In this document: positions 1-11,775 of the stretch, piece after piece
Numbering within the stretch: the first letter of the stretch is position 1
Layout of the letters: each line of letters starts with the position of its first letter
NCBI GenBank assembly: GCA_014526335.1
Contig: JACTAT010000026.1
Span: 2,179,565 to 2,243,564 of the forward strand
Source of the DNA: Chrysaora quinquecirrha
Lineage: Eukaryota > Cnidaria > Scyphozoa > Semaeostomeae > Pelagiidae
Length of the DNA: 64,000 nt
Direction of reading: 5' to 3'
The notes under the pieces: generated by a model
The model's database searches: none
What the model saw: the letters and a program-made list of their open reading frames with translations, nothing else
What the model was told of the DNA's origin: nothing
Translations under genes and position numbers: made by a program

Positions 1-3000
1 AATTGGGCATATTATGATGAAAATATACTTTATTTACCCCTAGAGGCTATTCAGGGGTATTTGGTGGGATTTTATAGCTATTTTTAAAGAAAAAGGCAGT
101 TTTCAAAACCCCTGATTTCGGCCGATTTTTGGCCATTTGGCAAGGCTATAGACTTGCCTTTTGGCGATTTTTGGGGAATTTTTTCTCCCTAATTGGGAAT
201 ATAATGATGAAAATATACTTTATTTACCCCTAGAGGCTATTCAGGGGTATTTGGTGGTATTTTATAGCTATTTTTGAAGAAAAAGGCAGTTTTCAAAACC
301 CTGATTTTGGCCGATTTTTGGCCATTTGGCAAGGCTATAGACTTGCCTTTTGGGCGATTTTTTGGGAATTTCTTTTCTCCCTAATTGGTCATATTATGAT
401 GAAAATATACTTTATTTACCCCTAGAGGCTATTCAGGGGTATTTGGTGGTATTTTATAGCTGTTTTTGAAGAAAAAGGGCAGTTTTCAAAACCCCGGATT
501 TTGGCCGATTTTTGGCCATTTGGCAAGGCTATAGACTTGCCTTTTGGCGATTTTTTGGGAATTTCTTTTCTCCCTAATTGGTCATATTATGATGAAAATA
601 TACTTTATTTACCCCTAGAGGCTATTGAGGGGTATTTGGTGGTATTTTATAGCTATTTTTGAAGAAAAAGGCAGTTTTCAAAACCCCGGATTTTGGCCGA
701 TTTTTGGCCATTTGGCAAGGCTATAGACTTGCCTTTTTGGCGATTTTTTGGGAATTTTTTTCTCCCTAATTGGTCATATTATGATGAAAATATACTTTAT
801 TTACCCCTAGAGGCTATTCAGGGGTATTTGGTGGTATTTTATAGCTGTTTTTGAAGAAAAAGGGCAGTTTTCAAAACCCCGGATTTTGGCCAATTTTTGG
901 CCATTTGGCAAGGCTATAGACTTGCCGTTTTGGCGATTTTCTGGGGAATTTTTTTTCTCCCTAATTGGGCATATTATGATGAAAATATACTTTATTTACC
1001 CCCTGGAGGCTATTCAGGGGGTATTTGGTAGTATTTTATAGCTATTTTTGAAGAAAAAGGGCAGTTTTCAAAACCCCTGATTTTGGCCGATTTTTCGCCA
1101 TTTGGCAAGGCTATAGACTTGCATTTTTGGCGATTTTTTTGGGAATTTTTTTTCTCCCTAATTGATCATATTATAAAGAAAATATACTTTATTTAACCCC
1201 TCGAGGCTATTCAGGGAGTAGTTTTCAAAACCCCGGATTTTGGCCGATTTTTGGCCATTTGGCAAGGCTATAGACTTGCCCTTTTGGCGATTTTTTGGGG
1301 AATTTTTTTCTCCCTAATTGGGCATATTATGATGAAAATATACTTTATTTACCCCCTAGAGGCTATTCAGGGGGTAGTTTTCAAAACCCCGGATTTTGGC
1401 CGATTTTTGGCCATTTGGCAAGGCTATAGACTTGCCTTTTTGGCAATTTTTTGGGGAATTTTTTTTCTCCCTAATTGGGCATATTATGATGAAAATATAC
1501 ATTATTTACCCCCTAGAGGCTATTCAGGGGGTAGTTTTCAAAACCCCGGATTTTGGCCGATTTTTGGCCATTTGGCAAGGCTATAGACTTGCCCTTTTGG
1601 CGATTTTTTTGGGGAATTTTTTTTCTCCCTAATTGGGAATATTATGATGAAAATATACTTTATTTACCCCCTAGAGGCTATTCAGGGGGTATTTGGTAGT
1701 ATTTTATAGCTTTTTTTTGAAGAAAAAATGCAGTTTTCAAAACCCCTGATTTTGGCCGATTTTTGGCCATTTGGCAAGGCTATAGACTTGCCTTTTTGGC
1801 GATTTTTTGGGGAATTTTTTTTCTCCCCAATTGGTCATATTATGTTAAAAATATACTTTATTCACCCCCTAGAGGCTATTCAGGGGGTATTTGATGGGAT
1901 TTTATAGCTATTTTTAAAGAAAAAATGCAGTTTTCAAAACCCCTGATTTTGGCCGATTTACGGCCATTTGGCAAGGCTATAGACTTGCCTTTTTGGAAAT
2001 TTTTTGGGGAATTTTTTTTCTCCCTAATTGGGCATATTATGATGAAAATATACTTTATTTACCCCCTAGAGGCTATTCAGGGGGTATTTGGTAGTATTTT
2101 ATAGCTTTTTTTTGAAGAAAAAAGGCAGTTTTCGAAACCCCTGATTTCGGCCGATTTTTGGCAATTTGGCAAGGCTATAGACTTGCCTTTTGGCGATTTT
2201 TGGGATTTTTTTTCTCCCAAATTGGGCATCTTAAGATGAGAATATACTTTATTTACCCCCTAGAGGCTATTCAGGGGGTATTTGGTAGTATTTTATAGCT
2301 TTTTTTTGAAGAAAAAAGGCAGTTTTCGAAACCCCTGATTTCGGCCGATTTTTGGCCATTTGGCAAGGCTATAGACTTGCCTTTTTGGCGATTTTTTGGG
2401 GAATTTTTTTTCTCCCTAATTGGGAATTTTATGATGAAAATATACTTTATTTACCCCCTAGAGGCTATTCAGGGGGTATTTGGTAGTATTTTATAGCTAT
2501 TTTTGAAGAAAAAGGGCAGTTTTCAAAACCCCTGATTTTGGCCGATTTTTGGCCATTTGGCAAGGCTATAGACTTGCCGTTTTGGCGATTTTTTTGGGAA
2601 TTTCTTTTCTCCCTAGTTGGTCATATTATGATGAAAATATGCTTTATTTATCCCCTAGAGGCTATTGAGGGGGTATTTGGTGTTATTTTATAGCTGTTTT
2701 TGAAGAAAAAGGTCAGTTTTCAAAACCCCTGATTTTGGCCGATTTTTGGCCATTTGGCAAGGCTATAGACTTGCCCTTTTGGCGATTTTTTTGGGAATTT
2801 CTTTTCTCCCTAATTGGTCATATTATGATGAAAATATACTTTATTTACCCCCTAGAGGCTATTGAGGGGGTATTTGGTGGTATTTTATAGCTGTTTTTGA
2901 AAAAAAAGGGCAGTTTTCAAAACCCCGGATTTTGGCCGATTTTTGGCCATTTGGCAAGGCTATAGACTTGCCCTTTTGGCGATTTTTTTGGGAATTTCTT

Positions 3001-6000
3001 TTTTCCCTAATTGGTCATATTATGATGAAAATATGCTTTATTTACCCCCTAGAGGCTATTGAGGGGGTATTTGGTGGTATTTTATAGCTGTTTTTGAAGA
3101 AAAAGGGCAGTTTTCAAAACCCCGGATTTTGGCCAATTTTTGGCCATTTGGCAAGGCTATAGACTTGCCGTTTTGGCGATTTTCTGGGGAATTTTTTTTC
3201 TCCCTAATTGGGCATATTATGATGAAAATATACTTTATTTACCCCCTGGAGGCTATTCAGGGGGTAGTTTTCAAAACTCCGGATTTTGGCCGTTTTTTGG
3301 CCATTTGGCAAGGCTATAGACTTGCCCTTTTGGCGATTTTTTGGGGAATTTTTTTTCTCCCTAATTGGGCATATTATGATGAAAATATACTTTATTTACC
3401 CCCTAGAGGCTATTCAGGGGGTAGTTTTCAAAACCCCGGATTTTGGCCGATTTTTGGCCATTTGGCAAGGCTATAGACTTGCCCTTTTGGCGATTTTTTG
3501 GGGAATTTTTTTTCTCCCTAATTGGGCCTATTATGATGAAAATATACTTTATTTACCCCCTGGAGGCTATTCAGGGGGTATTTGGTAGTATTTTATAGCT
3601 ATTTTTGAAGAAAAAGGGCAGTTTTCAAAACCTCTGATTTTGGCCGATTTTTCGCCATTTGGCAAGGCTATAGACTTGCCTTTTTGGCGATATTTTTGGG
3701 AATTTTTTTTCTCCCTAATTGGTCATATTATGTTGAAAATATTCTTTATTTACCCCTCGAGGCTATTCAGGGGTAGTTTTCAAAACCCAAAACCCTGATT
3801 TTGGCCGATTTTTGGCCATTTGGCAAGGCTATAGACTTGCCCTTTTGGCGATTTTTTGGGGAATTTTTTTTCTCCCTAATTGGGCATATTATCATGAAAA
3901 TATACTTTATTCACCCCCTAGAGGCTATTCAGGGGGTATTTGGTAGTATTTTATAGCTTTTTTTTGAAGAAAAAATGCAGTTTTCAAAACCCCTGATTTT
4001 GGCCGATTTTTGGGAATTTGGCAAGGTTTATAGACTTGCCTTTTTGGCGATTTTTTGGGGAATTTTTTTTCTCCCTAATTGGGAATATTGTGATGAAAAT
4101 ATACTTTATTTACCCTCTAGAGGCTATTCAGGGGGTATTTGGTAGTATTTTATAGCTATTTTTGAAGAAAAAGGGCAGTTTTCAAAACCCCAGATTTTGG
4201 CCGATTTTTGGCCATTTGGCAAGGCTATAGACTTGCCCTTTTGGCGATTTTTTTGGGAAGTTCTTTTCTCCCTAATTGGTCATATTATGATGAAAATATA
4301 CTTTATTTACCCCCTAGAGGCTATTGAGGGGGTATTTGGTGGTATTTTATAGCTGTTTTTGAAGAAAAAGGGCAGTTTTCAAAACGCCGGATTTAGGCCG
4401 ATTTTTGGCCATTTGGCAAGGCTATAGACTTGCCCTTTTGGCGAGTTTTTGGGGAATTTGTTTTCTCCCTAATTGGGCCTATTATGATGAAAATATACGT
4501 TATTTACCCCCTAGAAGCTATTGATGGGGTATTTGGTGGGATTTTATAGCTATTTTTAAAGAAAAAAGACAGTTTTCAAAACCCCTGATTTTGGTCGATT
4601 TTTGGCCATTTGGCAATGCTATAGACTTGCCTTTTTGGTGATTTTTCGGAGGAATTTTTTTTCTCCCTAATTGGGCATATTATGATGAAAATATACTTTA
4701 TTTACCCCCTAGAGGCTATTCAGGGGGTAGTTTTCAAAACCCCGGATTTTGGCCGATTTTTGGCCATTTGGCAAGGCTATAGACTTGCCCTTTTGGCGAT
4801 TTTTTGGGGAATTTTTTTTCTCCCTAATTGGGCCTATTATGATGAAAATATACTTTATTTACCCCCTGGAGGCTATTCAGGGGGTATTTGGTAGTATTTT
4901 ATAGCTATTTTTGAAGAAAAAGGGCAGTTTTCAAAACCTCTGATTTTGGCCGATTTTTCGCCATTTGGCAAGGCTATAGACTTGCCTTTTTGGCGATATT
5001 TTTGGGAATTTTTTTTCTCCCTTATTGGTCATATTATGTTGAGAATATTCTTTATTTACCCCCTCGAGGCTATTCAGGGGGTAGTTTTCAAAACCCCGGA
5101 TTTTGGCCGATTTTTGGCCATTTGGCAAGGCTATAGACTTGCCCTTTTGGCGATTTTTTGGGGAATTTTTTTTCTCCCTAATTGGGCATATTATCATGAA
5201 AATATACTTTATTCACCCCCTAGAGGCTATTCAGGGGGTATTTGGTGGGATTTTATAGCTATTTTTAAAGAAAAATGCAGTTTTCAAAACCCCTGATTTT
5301 GGCCGATTTTCGGCCATTTGGCAAGGCTATAGACTTGCCTTTTTGGCAATTTTTTGGGGAATCTTTTTTCTCCCTAATTGGGCATATTATGATGAAAATA
5401 TACTTTATTTACCCCCTAGAGGTTATTCAGGGGGTAGTTTTCAAAACCCCGGATTTTGGCCGATTTTTGGCCATTTGGCAAGGCTATAGTCTTGCCCTTT
5501 TGGCGATTTTTCGGGGAATTTTTTTTCTCCCTAATTGGGCCTATTATGATGAAAATATACGTTATTTACCCCCTAGAAGCTATTGATGGGGTATTTGGTG
5601 GGATTTTATAGCTATTTTTAAAGAAAAAAGGCAGTTTTCAAAACCCCTGATTTAGGTCGATTTTTGGCCATTTGACAATGCTATAGACTTTTTGGTGATT
5701 TTTCGGAGGAATTTTTTTTCTCTCTAATTGGGCCTATTTATGATAAAAATATATTTTATTTACCCCTAGAAGCTATTGAGGGGGTATTTGGTGGGATTTT
5801 CTAGCTATTCTTAAAGACAAAAGGCAGTTTTCCAAACCCCTGATTTTGGCCGATTTTTGGCAATTTGGCAAGGCTATAGACTTGCCTTTTTGGCGATTTT
5901 TGTGGATTTATTTTCCTCCCAAATTGGGCATCTTAAGATGAAAATATACTTTATTCACCTTCTAGAGACCATTCAGGGATATTTGGTAGGATTTTATAGC

Positions 6001-8890
6001 TATTTTTGATTAAAAAGGGAGTTTTCAAAACCCCTGATTTTGCCCGATTTTTGGACATTTGGCAATGCTATAGACTTGCCTTTTTGGTGATTTTTCGGAG
6101 GAATTTTTTTTCTGTCTAATTGGGCCTATTTATGATAAAAATATTCTTTATTTACCCCTAAAAGCTATTGAGGGGGTATTTGGTGGGATTTTCTAGCTAT
6201 TCTTAAAGAAAAAAGGCAGTTTTCCAAACCCCTGATTTTGGCCGATTTTTGGCAATTTGGCAAGGCTATAGACTTGCCTTTTTGGCGATTTTTGTGGATT
6301 TATTTTCCTCCCAAATTAGGCATCTTAAGATGAAAATATACTTTATTCACCTTCTAGAGACCATTCAGGGATATTTGGTAGGATTTTATAGCTATTTTTG
6401 ATAAAAAAGGGAGTTTTCAAAACCCCTGATTTTGCCCGAGTTTTGGCCATTTGGCAAGGCTATAGACTTGCCTTTTTGGCGATTTTTTGTAGAATTTATT
6501 CCCTCCCAAATTCGGCATATTATGATGAAAATATACTTTATTTACCCCCTAGAGGCTATTCAGGGGGTATTTGGTGGGATTTTATAGCTATTTTTAAAGA
6601 AAAAAGGCAGTTTTCAGAACCCCTGATTTTGGCCTATTTTTGGTCATTTGGCAAGGCTATAGACTTGCTTTTTTGACGATTTTTTGGGGAATTTTTTTCT
6701 CCCTAATTGGGCATATTATGATGAAAATAGACTTTATTTACCCCCTAGAGGCTATTCAAGAAGTATTTGGCTTGATTTTATAGCTATTTTTGAAGAAAAG
6801 AGGCAGTTTTTAAAACCCCTGATTTTGGCCGATTTTTGGCCATTTGGCAAGGCTATAAACTTGCTTTTTTGACGATTTTTTGGGGAATTTTTGTCTCCCT
6901 GATTGGGCACATTATGATGAAAATAGACTTAAATTAACCCCTAGAGGATATTCAGGGAGTATTTGGCAGGATTTTATAGCTATTTTTGAAGAAAAAAGGC
7001 AGTTTTCAAAACCCCTGATTTTGGCCGATTTTTGGCCATTTGGCAAGGCTATAGACTTGCATTTTTGGCGATTTTTCTGGAAATTTTTTTTCTCCCTAAT
7101 TGGGCATATTATCATGAAAAAAGACTTTATTTACCACCTAGAGGCTATTTAGGGAGTATTTGGCTGGATTTTATAGCTATTTTCGAAGAAAAAAGGCAGT
7201 TTTCAAAACCCCTGATTTTGGCCGTCTTTTGGCCATTTGGCAAGGCTATAGACTTGCTTTTTTAGCGATTTTTCGGGGAATTTTTTTCTCCCTAATTTGG
7301 CATATTATGATGAAAATAGATTTTATTTAGCCCCTAGAGGCTATTCAGGGAGTATTTGGCTGGATTTTATAGCTAGTTTTGAATAAAAAAGGCAGTTTTC
7401 AAAACCCCTTATTTTGGCCGTTTTTTGGCCATTTGGCAAAGCTATAGACTTCCCTATTTGACGATTTTTTAGGGAATTTTTTTTCTCCCTAATTGGGCAT
7501 ATTATGATGAAGATAGACTTTATTTACCCCCTAGAGGCTATTCAGGGAGTATTTGGCTGGATTTTATAGCTATTTTTGATGAAAAAGGCACTTTTCAAAA
7601 CTCTGCTTTTGGCCGTTTTTTGGCCATTTGGCAAGGCTATAGACTTGCCTTTTTGGTGATTTTTCGTGGAATTTTTTTTTCTCCCTAATTGGGCATATTA
7701 TGATGAAAATAGACTTTATATACCCCCTGGAGGCTAGTCAGCGAGTATTTTGCTGAATTTTATAGATATTTTTGAAGAAAAGAGGCAGCTTTCAAAACCC
7801 TGATATTGGCTGTTTTTTAGCCATTTGGCAAGGCTATAGAGTTGCCTTTTTGGCGATTTTTCGGGCAATTTTTTTTCTCCCTAATTAAGCATATTATGAT
7901 GACAATAGACTTTATTTACCCCCTAGAGCCTATTCAGGGAGTATTTGGCTGGATTTTGTAGCTATTTTTGAAGAAAAAAGGCAGTTTTCAAAACCCCTAA
8001 TTTTGGTCGTTAAAAGGCTATAGAGTTGCCTTTTTGGCGATTTTTCGGGGAATTTTTTTCTCCCTAATTGGGCATAATATGCTGAATATAGAATTTATTT
8101 ACCCCTAGAGGCTATTCAGGGAGTATTTTGCTGGATTTTGTAGCTATTTTTGAAGAAAAAAGGCAGTTTTCAAAACCCCTAATTTTGGTCGTTAAAAGGC
8201 TATAGAGTTGCCTTTTGGCGATTTTCGAATTTTTTCTCCTAATTGGGCATAATATGCTGAATATAGAATTTATTTACCCCTAGAGGCTATTCAGGGAGTA
8301 TTTTGCTGGATTTTGTAGCTATTTTTGAAGAAAAAGGGCAGTTTTCAAAACCCCTAACTTTTGCCTATTTTTGGCTATTTGGCAAGGCTACAGACTTGCA
8401 TTTTTGGCTACTTTTTAGAGAAAATTTTTTCTACCTAATTGGGCATATTATGATAAAAATGTACTTTCTTTTTCCCCTAGAAGCTATTCCGGGGGGTATT
8501 TTGCAGCTTATTATAGCTATTTTTGAAGAAAAAAGGCAGTTTTCAAAACCCTTGATTTTGGCCGATTTATGGCCATTTGGCAAGGCTATAGAATTGCCTT
8601 TTTGGCCATTTTTGGGGAATTTTTTTCTTCCTAATTGGGCATATTATGATGAAAATAGACTGTATTTTCCCCCTAGAAGCTATTCCGGGGGTATTTTGCA
8701 GGTTATTATAGCTATTTGTTGAAGAGAAAAGGCAGTTTTCAAAACCCCTGATTTCGGCCGATTTTTGGCCCTTTGGCAAGGCTATAGACTTGCCTTTTTG
8801 TAGATTTTTCAGGGAGAATTTTTCACCCTTTTTGGGCATATTATGATGAAAACTACTTTGTATACCCCTTAGAGGCTATACAGGGGGTTT
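1..8890. repeat. Satellite array, about 48 monomers of 157-198 bp
   Basis: Monomers start at the recurring phrase CCCTAATTGG (for example 191, 383, 576, 768, 963, 1160, 1316, 1473, 1631, continuing to about 8830). Most are 196-198 bp. Nine are 156-161 bp and lack the same block of about 40 bp between the GGGGGTA and GTTTTCAAAA motifs. Each monomer holds two inverted repeats: TACCCCCT...AGGGGGTA (11-base loop) and GGCAAG...CTTGCC (8-base loop). Units after about 5600 are more diverged than those at 800-5500. Open frames here (repeated phrases such as LAIWQGYRLA) exist only because the monomer lacks stops in some frames; the period is not a multiple of three and the frame changes at each unit, so no gene is called. 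The array continues off the left edge and decays at 8830-8890. Whether it is centromeric cannot be told. Confidence 0.97.
1160..5532. repeat. Part of the satellite holding the short (157-bp) monomer class
   Basis: Short monomers begin near 1160, 1316, 1473, 3206, 3363, 3717, 4669, 5023 and 5376. All miss the same internal segment (TTTGGTAGT through GAAGAAAAAGGGCA), which points to a single deletion later spread by unequal exchange. From 4669 to 5533 short and long units alternate. The block at 3363-3900 recurs at 4669-5206 with shared private variants (CCTCTGATTT, TTCGCCATTT, a GCGATATTTTT variant), offset about 1306 bp, indicating higher-order duplication. Confidence 0.85.
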
Positions 8891-9033
8891 TGGTCGGATC
8901 ACTCAAATAGCGATACTCAAATGGCCAATATTCAAATGGCCTTAGATAGGATTATATATAGCTCATGTAAAGGCCAAAAGGACAGGCGCTGTTTGGGCTT
9001 GGCGACCGATTCCCTTTTTGTTTAGGCCTGGCT

Positions 9034-9287
9034 GAACTAGGGGACATGTCACGCGCAACATTGATGTCCCCTCGGTGTCATCTAGTTTAGCCACCCCGGA
9101 AACTTTGTAGGGCGCCACAAAATTTTTAGCAAGAGACACGCAAGTTTTTCTGGGTAACAACAGAAACATTTCTTGTCTCTACGACATGCAAATGACTCGA
9201 GGGACATGTTACTCGCTTGTCACTCGCACTAGTCACCCTGGGAGACACGCCGAATATAGTGTCGCACGTGACAAGTGTCCTAGTTTA
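9034..9287. repeat. Short inverted-repeat element, MITE-like
   Basis: The left end GAACTAGGGGACATGTCACG (9034 onward) matches the reverse complement of the right end (CACGTGACAAGTGTCCTAGTTT, ending near 9287) with a few mismatches and a small gap. Internal inverted copies of GATGTCCC / GGGACATG lie between. There is no coding potential and no clear target duplication, so the mobile origin is inference. The flanks are the decayed satellite edge on the left and AT-rich sequence on the right. Confidence 0.5.
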
Positions 9288-9849
9288 GCTTCAAATTTAG
9301 CTTAGCAACATGGAATAAGAACATTCTTTATTAGAAATAACAAGTAAAGAGAACACAAAACTCAAATATTAATAATGCAACCAGAGTTTTTAATCGAAAA
9401 TCGATTAATGACTTTCAAATAGAACATTTCAGCTGGTCAAATTGATTAAGTAAATGATTACATATTAAATCTATGGACTTTGCACAGTTTTTTATCTTAT
9501 ATACTAAAATGCCTCTTTAAAATTTAAAATTGAATAGTTCCGAATCTGTTGGAAAGAAATTAACAGCGTTATAATTAAAAATTGACTATGAAACTAACTC
9601 GAGTATATTTGTGAAGAAAATGTTATAAATAATAAATTTAGATGTATAGCAGGTTTTATTAAACTGCAAAGGGATGATTACCATATGAGAAAACCAATTT
9701 TCGGAGTTGGGCAAACAGAAGTTTATACTGGAGGAAATTTCAGGATTGATTGCTTGCTCGGTCAATTTTGCTTTGGGAGTTGTTTCAAAAGCTGGAAAGA
9801 TCTAGGTAACCATGTCTATATGTTTGTATTTATTCTTCTATAAGAAACT
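9288..9849. other. AT-rich intergenic sequence, no feature recognised
   Basis: No coding frame with recognisable protein similarity, no RNA gene and no clear repeat was seen between the inverted repeat and the next TIR element. Confidence 0.6.
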
Positions 9850-10307
9850 AAAGTTGCGCTTTTTTTGTAAAGAGCCACTTTATAAGGAACCGACATGTAA
9901 AAGGCCGAAAAATTTAAAAACTTATACTACTAAGATAGAGTGGCTAAGGAACTTTTCAATGTTGAATGCTTTTACCACTGCAAATAATCAAGAATTAGGA
10001 AGCCGGTTTTATTCATTTGCAGTTAAAACTCAGGTAAATTGTATGTCGCTTCATTGTGCTATACTAACGTTAAACAATGTACAATTACAATGTTACTCAT
10101 GTACCGAATGTTTCCTTGGTAGTTTCCAGCTTCACTCAAATATAAATGTATCAGTACAATAGTCATAATACTAAATTTGCAATAAAAATTAAGGAACTAT
10201 TAAGGAACTCTTGGAACTACAATTACTTCAAAAGAGGTGCAAAAATAAGGAAGTTTCAGAACTAGACCTTGAGCTAGGTTCTTAATAAAATAAAAAGCGT
10301 GTAGCAC
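9850..10307. mobile_element. TIR element, TATAAGGAAC family, diverged copy
   Basis: This stretch aligns by eye with the element at 31814-32229. Shared blocks are CCACTTTATAAGGAACC, ACTGCAAATAATCAAGAATTAG, TTCATTTGCAGT, AAGGAACTATTAAGGAACT and TCAAAAGAGGT. Its ends are degraded TIRs (TTGCGCTTTTTTTGTAAAG on the left, AATAAAAAGCGTGTAGCAC on the right). A 116-codon open frame inside (9812-10162) matches nothing recognisable, and the homologous region of the other copy is not open in the same way, so it is not called. Non-autonomous. Confidence 0.7.
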
Positions 10308-10677
10308 TTCGACCCAATTAATCATTAGATATTGTTTTAAGAAAGTGGTTTTCATCAAGGCCACCATGCTATCTAACAGGGACAAAATTTTGCCAAATTC
10401 AAAAAAAGATTTCTACAGCTTTGACGATCTGCCTCACTCTTCAGATTCAAGAGGGCAGAGGCCCTTGAGCTCTTATTAGACCCATCTTTTAATATAAAAG
10501 TATATTACACAGAAAGTGAAAAAGAGAAAGTATAGGCACAAATATCCACTGTTAGTCCATAAGAAAGGAGAGGTTGCAATAAACTAAGGGTTGGAACTTC
10601 TACAAAAATAAAGGATGCGGGGCTTGCGTTGGCACAAGGAAATGGGGTAAGTGTAGACAGTGTAGAGAACACAGAAA
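10308..10677. other. Intergenic, no feature recognised
   Basis: Mixed sequence between two transposable elements; no gene, RNA or repeat was recognised. Confidence 0.5.
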
Positions 10678-10685
10678 CCTTAACG

Positions 10686-11189
10686 CAGAGGCGGACTGGC
10701 AGCGAATCTCAAGGGTTGCTTTTTCCAGTAAAAGGGGCCTGTTTTGCGTTTTCACTATAGCTATTTGTCTTGTTAGTTGCTTCTAGCGAGCTCCTGTGTA
10801 AAAAATCAATTCAAGGCAAGTGACAAGGGCTACTGTTCATAATACTTCTTTTGCTATTTAGGATATTTCGATGGCAAAATCGTCTCCCTTTTATACATAT
10901 GTTCCCATTTCTATATTTTCTTGCTTCTATATTTTCTTGCTTCCATATTTTTGTGCGCATAAGCTGATTATCTTTTTATTTTTACTTCTTTCCAATTATC
11001 TGCATCGAGAAACAATTTCTGTCATTTCCAACTGTTTTCAGGCTGAGCGAAACCAATCCAAATCTCTTCGAAATCCCAAAAAATCGAAGAGATTTGCTCA
11101 AGGAATAACAGAAACAGTTTGTTTAAGACCCTATAACAAGAAGGCCCGGGTTGCAATCGCAACCTAGCATCCCTGCCAGTCCGCCCCTG
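10686..11189. mobile_element. hAT-type MITE with 8-bp target duplication
   Basis: Terminal inverted repeats CAGAGGCGGACTGGCAG (left) and the complement of CTGCCAGTCCGCCCCTG (right) have one mismatch. They are flanked by an exact 8-bp direct repeat CCTTAACG at 10678-10685 and 11190-11197. CAGRGGCG ends with an 8-bp duplication are diagnostic for the hAT superfamily. At 504 bp and without a transposase frame it is non-autonomous; the 98-codon frame at 10871-11167 runs into the right TIR and is not a gene. Confidence 0.93.
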
Positions 11190-11197
11190 CCTTAACG

Positions 11198-11775
11198 AGA
11201 GTAAACTCATGGGTTGCGTTCGAGAATTAAAAGGGCTTAACATAGGCAGGAGGTTACGACAATTTTGGATACATGATTTCAAATAAAAACAAAAAATCCA
11301 AAAAGCCCTGCCTTTCTTTCCTCATAGAATTTCCTTGCAGGTTTATTGCAAAAGTAATACTGTAAGCGGAGGGGCGTTTATGGGGGTGGCTAAGTGTGTG
11401 GCTAAATCTCAAAAATCAATAAGTGGGAGGTACAGATATCTAAGACTTGAGATTATTTCTCGAGGGGGGGGGGGGGAGGGTACATGACAAAGTTTCAGAC
11501 AGAGACCTGTCGCCCAAGAATCAAAATACCGAAATCGCCAAAGTCGTGAAAAACGATACCCTTTTCGGCGACACGTCCCAAGTACCCGAAATATAGTAAG
11601 ACTCCCCGTACCCCCAAAGTACCCCCGGGGATTATTTTAAGGGAAAGAGATGATATCAAAGTCTTATATCTTGAATGCTAACAAAAGTAATTAATTATTA
11701 ATATAATGCAACAATAATTATAAATTATGTATTATGTTTTAAAGGATACGAAAATAAACATTATTTCCAAGAAAA
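11198..11775. other. Intergenic, upstream of the first GPCR; long G run
   Basis: Contains a G-rich homopolymer tract at 11465-11479 and a C/G-rich patch at 11600-11630, then becomes very AT-rich for the last 130 bases before the receptor start codon. No TATA box position can be assigned with confidence. Confidence 0.5.

Noticed and set aside
1251..8839. Many open frames of 60-139 codons in the first 9 kb
   Set aside because: They are translations of satellite monomers in changing frames on both strands; there is no protein family and the frame is not kept across units.
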